This document shows, piece after piece, positions 1 through 6,806 of a DNA stretch of 8,503 nt. The notes beneath the pieces are model-generated. The model was not told the origin of the DNA and searched no databases. It was given only the letters and a program-made list of their open reading frames with translations. This stretch comes from Actinomycetota bacterium (GTDB taxonomy: Bacteria; Actinomycetota; UBA4738; HRBIN12): the NCBI GenBank assembly GCA_005883885.1, contig VAYF01000143.1, positions 1 through 8,503 on the forward strand, in the 5' to 3' direction. The translations under genes and the position numbers were made by a program. Each line of letters starts with the position of its first letter. The first letter of the stretch is position 1.

Positions 1-211
1 CCGCCTTCAGCGTCGCGAGAAGGACGGAGCCCGAGATCCCGGGGATGTTGAGATCGAGGAGGACCAGGTCGGGGCGGACGCTCGCGACCAGGTCCAGGGC
101 TCGCGGCCCGTCGGCAGCTTGATCGACGGTGAAGCCTTCCTCGGCGAGCACCATCCGCATCGCCTCGCGCATCGTGGTGTGATCCTCGACGAGGAGGATC
201 CTTGCCCGCAT
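1..211 (-). CDS. Two-component response regulator, receiver domain (3' part outside the window)
   Basis: The first 70 residues form a CheY-like receiver domain. The sequence starts MRARILLVEDHT, with the acidic pair E9-D10 that helps bind Mg2+. The phospho-acceptor aspartate is D53 in LVLLDLNIPGISG, followed by the usual P57-G58. The protein runs out of the window before the conserved Thr/Ser and Lys, so the output domain (NarL, OmpR or none) is unknown. ATG at 211 is the best start; it begins 5 bases after the ftsY stop, so the two are probably cotranscribed and may be translationally coupled. No strong Shine-Dalgarno sequence is visible before it. The partner histidine kinase is not in the window. 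The receiver fold is near certain; the regulated process cannot be inferred. Confidence 0.9.
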   Translation of the reverse strand, partial: MRARILLVEDHTTMREAMRMVLAEEGFTVDQAADGPRALDLVASVRPDLVLLDLNIPGISGSVLLATLKA

Positions 212-216
212 GGCGC

Positions 217-1251
217 TCAACCCGACGACAGCAGCCGGTCGGCGAACACCCGGGCATCGAATGGCCGGAGATCGTCGGGCCGTTCCCCCACCCCGACGAA
301 CCGCACCGGAACCCCGAGCTCTTCGCGCACCGCCAACACGATGCCGCCCTTGGCCGAGCCATCGGTCTTCGTGAGCACCACGCCCGTGATCGCAACGGCG
401 TCGGTGAACGCGCGAGCCTGGGCGATCCCGTTCTGCCCCGTCTGGGCGTCGAGCACCAGGAACGTCTCGTCCACGGCGGCGCCGGCCTTCTCGATCACCC
501 GTTCGATCTTCGACAGCTCATCCATCAGCGGCTGCTTCGTGTGCAGGCGGCCAGCCGTGTCGACGATCAACACGTCGACACCGCGGGCGGCCGAGGCTTT
601 GACGGCATCGAACACGACCGCGCCCGGATCCGCTCCGCGGTCCTGGGCGATCAGCTGCGCGCCGGCCACGCGGGCCCAGATCTCGAGTTGTTCGCCGGCG
701 GCCGCGCGGAACGTGTCGGCCGCGGCGACACTCACGATCCGGCCTTCCGAGACCAGCCGCTTCGCGAGCTTCCCGATGGTGGTCGTCTTCCCCGAGCCGT
801 TGACGCCGACCACGAGGATCACCGAGAGCCGCCCATCGAGCGTGAGGGGCCGGTCGGGTCCCAGGATCGAGAGGATCTCGGCACGGACGGTGTCGATGAC
901 ATCGCTGCCGCTCGGGTGGTCGGCCCGAACACGCTGCACCATGTCCGACGCCGCCTTGGGACCGACGTCCGCCTTCAACAACAGCTCCTCGAGCTCGAGC
1001 CACGTCGTTTCGGTGGCACCGCCGTGGAAGAGGCCCTTCAGGGTCGATCCGAGACCGCTTCCGTGGAAGGCACCCCCCGAGGGGCCGGCTTCCGGCGGTG
1101 CTTCGGCGTGTCGCTGCGGCGCAGGGTGCTCCGGGGCGGCCGGGTAGACCCTCTCGTGCCCGAGGCCGGCTCGACGGCGCCGAACGATCCGCATCGTGCC
1201 GGCGATCACCAGCAGCACCGCGAGGAGCGCGAACACGAGGACGAACCACAT
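217..1251 (-). CDS. ftsY: Signal recognition particle receptor FtsY, membrane-anchored form
   Basis: SRP-receptor GTPase that docks ribosome-nascent-chain-SRP (Ffh) complexes at the inner membrane for co-translational insertion. The 344-residue protein has an N-terminal hydrophobic segment (about residues 2-19) followed by RIVRRRR. This is a single membrane anchor as in other actinobacterial FtsY, in place of the long acidic A domain of E. coli. A low-complexity linker (30-65) leads to the N domain (about 66-135) and the G domain. GTPase motifs are intact: G1 GVNGSGKTTT (149-158), G2 DTFRAAA (179-185), G3 DTAGR (231-235), G4 TKTDGSAKGG (294-303) and G5 GVGERPDDL (320-328). It starts at ATG 1251, 12 bases after the smc stop, with no clear Shine-Dalgarno sequence, suggesting operon coupling. 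smc-ftsY adjacency is widespread in Gram-positive bacteria. Identity is secure. Confidence 0.97.
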   Translation of the reverse strand: MWFVLVFALLAVLLVIAGTMRIVRRRRAGLGHERVYPAAPEHPAPQRHAEAPPEAGPSGGAFHGSGLGSTLKGLFHGGATETTWLELEELLLKADVGPKAASDMVQRVRADHPSGSDVIDTVRAEILSILGPDRPLTLDGRLSVILVVGVNGSGKTTTIGKLAKRLVSEGRIVSVAAADTFRAAAGEQLEIWARVAGAQLIAQDRGADPGAVVFDAVKASAARGVDVLIVDTAGRLHTKQPLMDELSKIERVIEKAGAAVDETFLVLDAQTGQNGIAQARAFTDAVAITGVVLTKTDGSAKGGIVLAVREELGVPVRFVGVGERPDDLRPFDARVFADRLLSSG

Positions 1252-1263
1252 CGCGCGAGAAGG

Positions 1264-4200
1264 CTAGCGGACGGGTTCTGTCTGCGGCATCCGGACGGCC
1301 GAGACCTCCGTCGAGGCTGACTCCATCCGCTGCGCGACGACCTTCGTGGTGCCGTCGGTGTTCAGGGAGATCCCGTACAGCATGCCTGCGATCTCCATCG
1401 TGCGTTTCTGGTGCGTGACGATCAGGACCTGTGCGTCCGTCGCGAACCCGCCCACGAGGCGAAGGAACCGGTGGAGGTTGACGTCATCGAGGGCTGGCTC
1501 GACCTCATCCATCAGGTAGAAGGGGGAGGGCCGGGCCGTGAAGATCGCGAACAGGAACGCGAGGGCGGTGAGCGAGCGTTCGCCGCCCGACAGCAACGAG
1601 ATGCGCTTCACCCGCTTGCGGCCGGGCGATGCTTCGATCTCGATCCCCGACTCGAGGGGGCTCGCCGGATCCGTCAGGACGAGGCGTCCCTCGCCTCCCG
1701 GGAAGAGCTCCGCCACGAGCCGTTCGAACTGCATCGCGACATCCCGGTACGCCGTGGTGAACGTTTCCGTGATCTCCCGGTCGACCTGGGCGATCAACTC
1801 GAGCAGGTCACGTCGAGCCGCCCGAACATCATCGAGCTCGCGCTGCATGAAGTCGTGTCGCTCCTGCATCGCTCCGAGCTCGCCGACGGCCAGGAGGTTG
1901 ACCCTGCCCAGGAGTCCCAGACGCCGCTGCACCAGCTCCTGTCGCTTCGTGATGCCCTCCACCGTGTCGTCATCGCCGAGCTCGGCCAGCGCCTCGGCCG
2001 GTTCCATCCCGAAGCCCTCTCGGAGCATGCGCTCGGCATCCGCGATGCGGCGTTCGATGTCGCCGCGTGAGCGATCGTCCTCCTCGTACTTCTCACGCAG
2101 TCGGTCGAGCTCGGTGGAGGCCTCTCGCCACGACCGGTTGACGAGCGCCTCGGCATCCGCGGCCTCGCGTTCCGCGGCCGCTGCGGCATCACGGGTCTCG
2201 CCGGCGACCGTGCACGCGGCTTCGGCCGCACGCGCGGCCTCCTCGGCCTCGCTCCGCGAGGCCTCGGCCTCCGCGAGCGCTTGACGGATCGCGTGGGGGT
2301 CCTGCGCGGCCACCGCATCCCGCTCCGCCCGCAGCTCCGCGGAGCGATGGTCGTGATGCGCGCGATCGCGCCGCAGCGTCTCCACCGCGACACGGATCTG
2401 GATCGGTGACTGCGGCAGGGGTGGGAGCTCGGGCAGGTCCTCAGCCGCCGAGGGGGCGATCGTCGAGAGTCGCACCCGCCACGCCGCTTCGCCGTCCTCG
2501 ACCGCGGCGATCCGGTGTCGCAGCAGCTCCTCTTCCGTCCGGAGCCCTCCGAGATCGCGCTCGAACGAGGTCAGACGCTCGGCTGCAGAGGTGATGTCGG
2601 CGTCCGCGGCGTCGATCTGCTCCCGAAGGAAGGCGACCTCCTCGCCGATCTCACCGAGTCGATCGCGACGGGGACGGAGCTGCTGTTCCGTCGCCGACAG
2701 ATCGTGCGCGAGCACCTGGAGCTCCGCCCTGATCTCACGGAGCCGGGCATCCGCCTCCAGCGCGGTGTGGATCACCGCGGGGCCGATCAGCATCCCGTCG
2801 GGCGTGACGAAGGACGACTGGCCGTGCTCGCGTTGCATCGCGACGGCCTCATCCACGGTGTCGGCCAGATACACGTCGCGAAGGACCGTGCTGACGATGC
2901 CACGGGCGGCCGGTTCGGCGTGGACCACGCTGAGGAGTCGTCGTTCGCCCGACCGCCCGAGGGGCACGGGCCCGCCGGCGGCGATCGCGAGGATCGCCCC
3001 ACCGCCCTCGTGGGCGTCCTCCAGGGCGAGCCCGCCGTCTTCGTAGACGACCGCGTCCGCGAGCGATCCGAGCGCGGCCACGAGCGCCCGCTCGAGCCCC
3101 GGTTCGATCCGAACGAGGTCCTTCAGCAGTCCGACGGCGCGACCCTTGTGCTCGCGGAGGAACCGGGAGCCGGGGGTCTCTTCGATGTCCGTGCGGCGGG
3201 CGTCAAGGAGGTCCTTGCGCGCCTGCATGCCCCGCCGCGCCTCTTCGAGCTCTTGCACCTTGTCCGCGAGGCCCCGGCGTTCGTCCTCGAGCCGGTCCCG
3301 GCGCTCCGCCAGCGGGGAGGACTGGCCGTCCATCTGCTCGATGTCCCGCTCGACGGTCTCGCGCTCGGCTTCGATCGTGGCGATCCGCTCGTTGACCGCC
3401 GCGAAGTCCCCCGCGAGTCGCTCGCGCTCGTGCTCGGCGCTCGCGAGCGACCGCTCGAGCGCCTCGCGCTCGGCGCGTCGCCCGGCGGCCTCTTCGCCGA
3501 TCCGGCGGCGGAGATCCTCGACCTCGCGGCGATGATCCTCCTGCTGCCGGTACGTCGCCTCCGCGGTGGCGAGCGCCGCTTCCTGCGTCTGGAGCTCGGC
3601 GACGGTCTCCGCGAGCAGGCCCTCGACCCGAGCGATCTCCTCGGTGACCGTGTCCAACCTGGCCGTGCGGGTCGCCTCGGACGCGAGCTGCGTGCGCGCG
3701 GCCGCTTCGCGATCGACGGCCTCCCGGTAGCGCTGCTCGGCCCTGCTCGTCGAGCGCGTCCAGGCGCTGGCGCGCCTGCGACCGCTCGACCAAACCGTGG
3801 TCCCAGCCATCGCGGCGGCGCTCCTGCTCGCGGACCAGCGCGCGAAGCCTCGCGGCGGCAAGCGTTCGCGAGAGCCGGTCGGCCTCGGCCGTGAGGGTCT
3901 CGTGTCGCTTGGCCATCTCCGCCTGCTGCTGGAGTGGCTTGAGCTGTCGCCGGAGCTCCGCCAGGACGTCCGACAGCCGGAGCAGATCCTGGTCCAGACC
4001 GCCGAGCTTCCGCTCCGCCCGCTCCTTGCGACGCCGGTGCTTCGCGATCCCGGCGGCCTCCTCGATGTACTTCCGCCGGTCCTCCGGCCTGGACAGGAGC
4101 ACCTCTTCGAGCTGCCCTTGCCCGACGACCGTGTGCAGGGCCCGGCCGATCCCGGACTCCGAAAGGAGCTCCTGCACGTCCATCAGCCGAACGACCTGCC

Positions 4201-4546
4201 CTCCGATCCGGTACTCCGAGTCGCCGCTCCGGAAGATCGTTCGCGCGATCTCGATCTCGCTCATCGGGACCGGGATCTTGCCGGCGGCGTTGTCGATCAC
4301 GAGCTTGACCTCGGCCATGCCCAGCGCCGGGCGGGACGGGGTCCCCGCGAAGATGACGTCCGCCATCTGGCCGCCGCGGAGCGCCCTGGGTCCCTGCTCG
4401 CCGAGCGCCCAGCTGATCGCATCGACGAGGTTCGACTTCCCGGACCCGTTGGGCCCGACGATCACGGAAACGCCGGGGACGAACTCCAGGACGGTCTTGT
4501 CCGCGAAGCTCTTGAAACCGCGGATCTGGATCTGCCGCAGGAACAT
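1264..4546 (-). CDS. smc: Chromosome partition protein SMC, interrupted by a one-base frameshift
   Basis: SMC ATPase of the Smc-ScpAB condensin, which extrudes loops and aligns chromosome arms. It is readable only by joining two frames. Residues 1-268 (4546-3743) give the N-terminal head with MFLRQIQIRGFKSFA, Walker A GPNGSGKS (31-38) and VVGQGQLEEVL (140-150), then the start of the coiled coil. Dropping one G of 3741-3743 continues as AEQRYREAVDREAA. After that come the rest of the N arm, the hinge (about 457-598), the C arm, the C-head segment GRVNLLAVGE (from about 880), signature LLSGGERSLTALA (from 984) and Walker B FYLMDE (about 1009-1014). Reconstructed length is 1093 residues, short of the roughly 1190 usual for the family; the head motifs are complete. 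ATG 4546 is preferred over ATG 4576 because SMC proteins normally begin M-(F/Y)-L. It lies 58 bases after acyP, same strand. Read without the shift, translation gives 447 residues, 179 of them out of frame. Confidence 0.93.
3741..3743 (-). other. Frameshift site within smc (GGG run, one base too many)
   Basis: On the minus strand the upstream frame reads L-D-E-Q up to CAG at 3745-3743, then drifts into G-R-A-A-L-P, which is not coiled-coil-like. The downstream SMC frame resumes with A-E-Q-R-Y-R-E whose first codon starts at 3741. Removing one G of the three-base run joins both halves seamlessly (LDEQ-AEQRYREA), with heptad-like charged residues on both sides and no residues missing. With the base removed, the whole gene is 1094 codons including the stop. 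Either a sequencing/assembly insertion or a genuine mutation fits. Confidence 0.9.
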
Positions 4547-4604
4547 CGCGCGGATGCTAACAGGCGTGTGATTCATGGCGTGGGAGGCGGCGCGTACACC
4601 CCGA

Positions 4605-4874
4605 TCACCCCACGATCCGGAACCCGCGCTCGCCGACCGGCGACTCCTCGAACGATTCCAACCCGGTGACAGAGGCGCCGCTGGGTCCGGAGCGACACCA
4701 CGCAACCAGGTCGTCGACCGCTGCCGGGGAGCCCTCGAAGACGGCCTCGACGAACCCGTCGTCGCGGTTGCGGATCCAGCCCGCAACGCCCCGCTGCTGG
4801 GCCGCCCGGGCACAAGCGGTGCGGAAGAACACGCCCTGGACACGACCCGAAACGATCACGCGCACACGTCGCAC
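4605..4874 (-). CDS. acyP: Acylphosphatase
   Basis: Small cytosolic enzyme (89 residues, a normal length) that hydrolyses the carboxyl-phosphate bond of acyl phosphates such as acetyl phosphate or 1,3-bisphosphoglycerate. The family signature is complete: VSGRVQGVFFR (8-18) supplies the phosphate-binding loop and catalytic R18, and GWIRNRDDGFVE (32-43) supplies catalytic N36 and the second signature. The start is GTG at 4874; on the minus strand GGGAG (4888-4884) lies 9 bases before it, and MRRVRVIVSGRVQG matches the normal N terminus. It is the first gene of the acyP-smc-ftsY run; the same acyP-smc-ftsY order is known in mycobacteria. A longer ORF in another frame from 4911 is a shadow. The physiological substrate is unknown, as for most bacterial acylphosphatases. 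Confidence 0.95.
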   Translation of the reverse strand: MRRVRVIVSGRVQGVFFRTACARAAQQRGVAGWIRNRDDGFVEAVFEGSPAAVDDLVAWCRSGPSGASVTGLESFEESPVGERGFRIVG

Positions 4875-4897
4875 CCGACGATGCTCCCACGCGGAAG

Positions 4898-4921
4898 TAG
4901 CATCGCTCCACCGGAGGATCC
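4898..4921 (+). promoter_or_regulatory. Candidate -10 element and ribosome binding site for the nicotinamidase-like gene
   Basis: In the 47-bp divergent gap, TAGCAT (4898-4903) fits the TANNNT -10 consensus of actinobacterial housekeeping promoters. The hexamer 17 bases upstream (4875-4880, CCGACG) shares only GAC with TTGACA, so the -35 is weak. GGAGG at 4913-4917 is a good Shine-Dalgarno sequence 4 bases before GTG 4922 and supports that start. The ribosome binding site is convincing; the promoter is a guess. No convincing promoter for acyP on the other strand was recognised. Confidence 0.35.
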
Positions 4922-5437
4922 GTGCCGATCTACGACGAACGAACAGCGCTCCTGATCGTCGATGTCCAGAACGACTTCGCCGACCCTCACGGAAGCCTGT
5001 ACGTCGCGGGCGGGCACGAGGTGCCCGCCGTCGCGAACGCGGAGCTCCGGCAGGCCCTCGAAGGACGGGCCTTCGTCGCCTACACGCAGGATTGGCATCC
5101 GGAGCACACCCCGCACTTCGCGATCGATGGTGGGATCTGGCCCGTCCATTGCGTGCACGACACCTGGGGGGCCGCCTTCCACCCGGATCTTCGAGTGGAG
5201 GGCGAGGTCGTGCGCAAGGGGTCCGATGGACGAGACGGGTACTCGGGCTTCAGCGTGCGCGACCCCGAGAGCGGGGAGACGTACCCGACGCTCCTCGAAC
5301 ATCTCCTTCGTGACGCTCGGATGCTCGGATTCGCCGTGGAGGTGCTGGCCGACGGGATCCGCGCGGTGGATCTGCACGAAGGCGACGGCGAGCGGGCCCT
5401 TCGGCGGATGCGCGACGCCGGCGCCGAGATCGTCTGA
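4922..5437 (+). CDS. Nicotinamidase/isochorismatase-fold hydrolase lacking the catalytic-cysteine segment
   Basis: The protein belongs to the nicotinamidase (PncA) branch of the cysteine-hydrolase superfamily, which converts nicotinamide to nicotinate for NAD salvage. The active-site Asp is D14 in LLIVDVQNDF. The metal ligands D57 and H59 (TQDWHP), H65 and H76 (WPVHC) are present, as is the catalytic Lys K99 (VRKG). The third triad member, a Cys in a G-x-A-x-D-x-C-V motif after the helix following SGF, is absent: LLEHLLRD (124-131) runs directly into ARMLGFAVEVLADGIRAVD, which normally lies just after the Cys helix. About 20-25 residues appear to be missing in frame; 171 residues compares with about 186-195 in the family. 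The only cysteine is C77, the structural one next to H76. Probably catalytically inactive if the sequence is right. Start GTG 4922 has a GGAGG site. It is divergent from acyP. Confidence 0.85.
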   Translation: MPIYDERTALLIVDVQNDFADPHGSLYVAGGHEVPAVANAELRQALEGRAFVAYTQDWHPEHTPHFAIDGGIWPVHCVHDTWGAAFHPDLRVEGEVVRKGSDGRDGYSGFSVRDPESGETYPTLLEHLLRDARMLGFAVEVLADGIRAVDLHEGDGERALRRMRDAGAEIV

Positions 5438-5463
5438 ACTACGCGGAGCCACCCGGGGCCGGC
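5417..5463. repeat. Imperfect inverted repeat spanning the tail-to-tail gene junction
   Basis: GCCGGCGCC (5417-5425) can pair with GGGGCCGGC (5455-5463) with one mismatch and a 29-base loop. It straddles the two stop codons (5435-5437 and 5439-5441), where a bidirectional terminator would be expected. There is no T-tract on either side and both arms lie in coding sequence, so a chance GC-rich match is quite possible. Confidence 0.25.
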
Positions 5464-5879
5464 ATCAGCCCGAGCTGCATCATGACACCCGCGACGTCGG
5501 CGATCCCGTAGTGCTCGGTATTCATGCCGTCTTGGTCGAACGTCACGACGTCGATCGTCTCCATCGCGTAGGCCTTGCCCGTCGGCGTCATCCCGGGCAT
5601 GAACCCTTTCGTGTCGGTCCCGGTGACGCGGGTACGGATCGAAACCTTGTCGCCGGCCGCGATCATGTCCAGGATCTCGGCCTTCGAGTCCGGGAACTGC
5701 TCGTGCATCTGCTGGAACATCGCGATCGTCGAGGCCTTGTCGCCGGCTCCGCCGGGTGGTGGTGAGTGATCGACGAAGTCGTCCCTCAGCACCTTCTCGG
5801 CGTAGGAGACATCCCCTTCGTTGAGCACGCGCTCGTTGAACTCCCGGCACGCGGCCATGTTCTGTTCGGGTGTCGTCAT
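5439..5879 (-). CDS. SnoaL-like ester cyclase-family protein (NTF2 fold)
   Basis: A 146-residue protein resembling the SnoaL-like polyketide-cyclase / ester-cyclase group of the NTF2-like superfamily: small cone-shaped alpha+beta proteins, often of unknown substrate. Supporting features are an N-terminal helix with NERVLNEGD (15-23), LRDDFVDHSPPPG (31-43), the HEQFPD turn (59-64), GDKVSIRTRVTGT (76-88), PTGKAYAMETIDVVTF (99-114) and the C-terminal HYGIADVAGVMMQLG (123-137). Length is typical. ATG 5879 is supported by a strong purine-rich site (GGGGAGGG, 5894-5887) 7 bases upstream. Its stop is one base from the stop of the convergent nicotinamidase-like gene. It lies 84 bp downstream of mutM on the same strand and probably has its own promoter. 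The family call is good; nothing in the context shows a polyketide pathway, so no reaction is assigned. Confidence 0.82.
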   Translation of the reverse strand: MTTPEQNMAACREFNERVLNEGDVSYAEKVLRDDFVDHSPPPGGAGDKASTIAMFQQMHEQFPDSKAEILDMIAAGDKVSIRTRVTGTDTKGFMPGMTPTGKAYAMETIDVVTFDQDGMNTEHYGIADVAGVMMQLGLMPAPGGSA

Positions 5880-5915
5880 GTGTCATCCCTCCCCTGGCCT
5901 GATGGACCGACCTCG

Positions 5916-5944
5916 ACCGTACGACAGGGTGCGAGAACGCGCAA
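5916..5944 (-). promoter_or_regulatory. Candidate housekeeping-sigma promoter for the SnoaL-like gene
   Basis: Read on the minus strand, TTGCGC (5944-5939) and TACGGT (5921-5916) are separated by exactly 17 bases, matching the TTGNNN / TANNNT pattern of actinobacterial primary-sigma promoters. Transcription would begin near 5908, leaving a leader of about 30 nt that contains the strong ribosome binding site before ATG 5879. It lies in the longest gene-free stretch of the window (5880-5963), consistent with the SnoaL-like gene being a separate unit from rnc-mutM. Confidence 0.45.
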
Positions 5945-5963
5945 ACGCCGGATCGCGGGGTCC

Positions 5964-6806
5964 TCAGCTCTGGCACTGCGGGCAGAAATAGCTGGTCCGT
6001 TGCTGAACCTTGACCGTCTGGATCGGCGTGCGACACCGCCGGCACGGCAGTCCCTCGCGACCGTAGACCTTGAGCTCGTTCTGGTACTCCCCCGGCTTGC
6101 CGAACAGGTCCAGGTACGCCTCGTCCTCGAGCGTCGTCCCGCGCGCCTTGATCGCGTCCTGGAGGATCTCCTGGATCGCTCGATACAGGCGACGGACCTC
6201 CTGGGACGAGAGCGAATCGCTCATCCGATCGAAGCGGATCCCCGCTGCGAACAGGACCTCGTCGGAGTAGATGTTGCCGAGCCCGCTGATGAACTTCTGA
6301 TCCATCATGAGCTGCTTCATCTTCGTGGCGCGTTGTGCCAGCAGGTATTGGAACGTCGGCCACGTGAACACCTGATCCAGCGGATCGATGGCGATGTGCT
6401 GGAGCTCCTTCACCTTGCCCAGCTCGTCCGTCGACGCCACGAACATCTCTCCGAAGGTCCTGGGGTCGACGAACCGGAGGTCCCCACCCTGCTGGAACGT
6501 GACGATCACATGCGTGTGCGGTGCCAATGCGATCCGTCCGTTCGCCCGCGTGAACCGGCCACTCATCCCGAAGTGCACGACCCAGACCTCGCCGCCGTCG
6601 AGCGAGAGCAGGACGTACTTGCCGCGACGTTCGGTCTTCATGACCTTGTGGCCCGTCAAGCGCGTGGCGAAGTCCTTCCGCGTCTTGTGCCGGCGGATAA
6701 CGCGCATCGCGTTCTTGGATCCCTTGACCTCCACGTGCTTGATCTTGTTCACGACGACATCGCGCTCCAGATCGCGTCGCATCACCTCGACCTCAGGAAG
6801 CTCCAT
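5964..6806 (-). CDS. mutM: Formamidopyrimidine-DNA glycosylase (Fpg/MutM) without the N-terminal catalytic proline
   Basis: Base-excision repair glycosylase/AP lyase family for oxidised purines (8-oxoguanine, FaPy). The 280 residues show the Fpg helix-two-turn-helix body with KFISGLGNIYSDEVLF (171-186, N178 DNA contact). Other conserved parts are the beta-hairpin lysine K63 in RRGKYVLL, the intercalating M81 in HFGMSG, R116 in FVDPRTFG, and a C-terminal zinc finger with C255-C258 and C275-C278 ending CPQCQS. The N terminus reads M-E-L-P-E-V-E instead of the invariant M-P-E-L-P-E-V-E, so the proline whose amine makes the Schiff base is missing. ATG 6806 has a fitting G-rich ribosome site (GGGGAG, ending 5 bases before it), and no upstream in-frame start supplies a proline. 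It overlaps the end of rnc by 14 bases. Family membership is secure; activity is uncertain. Confidence 0.93.
   Translation of the reverse strand: MELPEVEVMRRDLERDVVVNKIKHVEVKGSKNAMRVIRRHKTRKDFATRLTGHKVMKTERRGKYVLLSLDGGEVWVVHFGMSGRFTRANGRIALAPHTHVIVTFQQGGDLRFVDPRTFGEMFVASTDELGKVKELQHIAIDPLDQVFTWPTFQYLLAQRATKMKQLMMDQKFISGLGNIYSDEVLFAAGIRFDRMSDSLSSQEVRRLYRAIQEILQDAIKARGTTLEDEAYLDLFGKPGEYQNELKVYGREGLPCRRCRTPIQTVKVQQRTSYFCPQCQS

Noticed and set aside
119..1320. Two long plus-strand open frames opposite ftsY
   Set aside because: ftsY has all five GTPase motifs in frame; these plus-strand frames have no family features and are shadows.
3735..3750. Programmed ribosomal frameshift in smc
   Set aside because: No slippery sequence, no in-frame stop to drive a +1 shift, no visible stimulatory structure, and programmed shifting is not known for smc.
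2515..3894. A 459-codon plus-strand open frame opposite smc
   Set aside because: Antisense to the SMC coiled coil and hinge, which are clearly coding; the mirror frame inherits its openness from the biased codons.
4547..4576. Ten-residue longer SMC start at ATG 4576
   Set aside because: SMC proteins begin M-(F/Y)-L followed by the first beta strand; ATG 4546 gives exactly that. Neither start has a strong ribosome site, so the family pattern decides.
5925..5966. Possible terminator after mutM
   Set aside because: Only a 4-bp stem (TGCG/CGCA) without a T-tract could be found; too weak to call.
5080..6363. A 427-codon minus-strand open frame over the SnoaL-like and nicotinamidase-like genes
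   Set aside because: It is out of frame with both recognised genes and with mutM, and has low-complexity Arg/Asp-rich composition.
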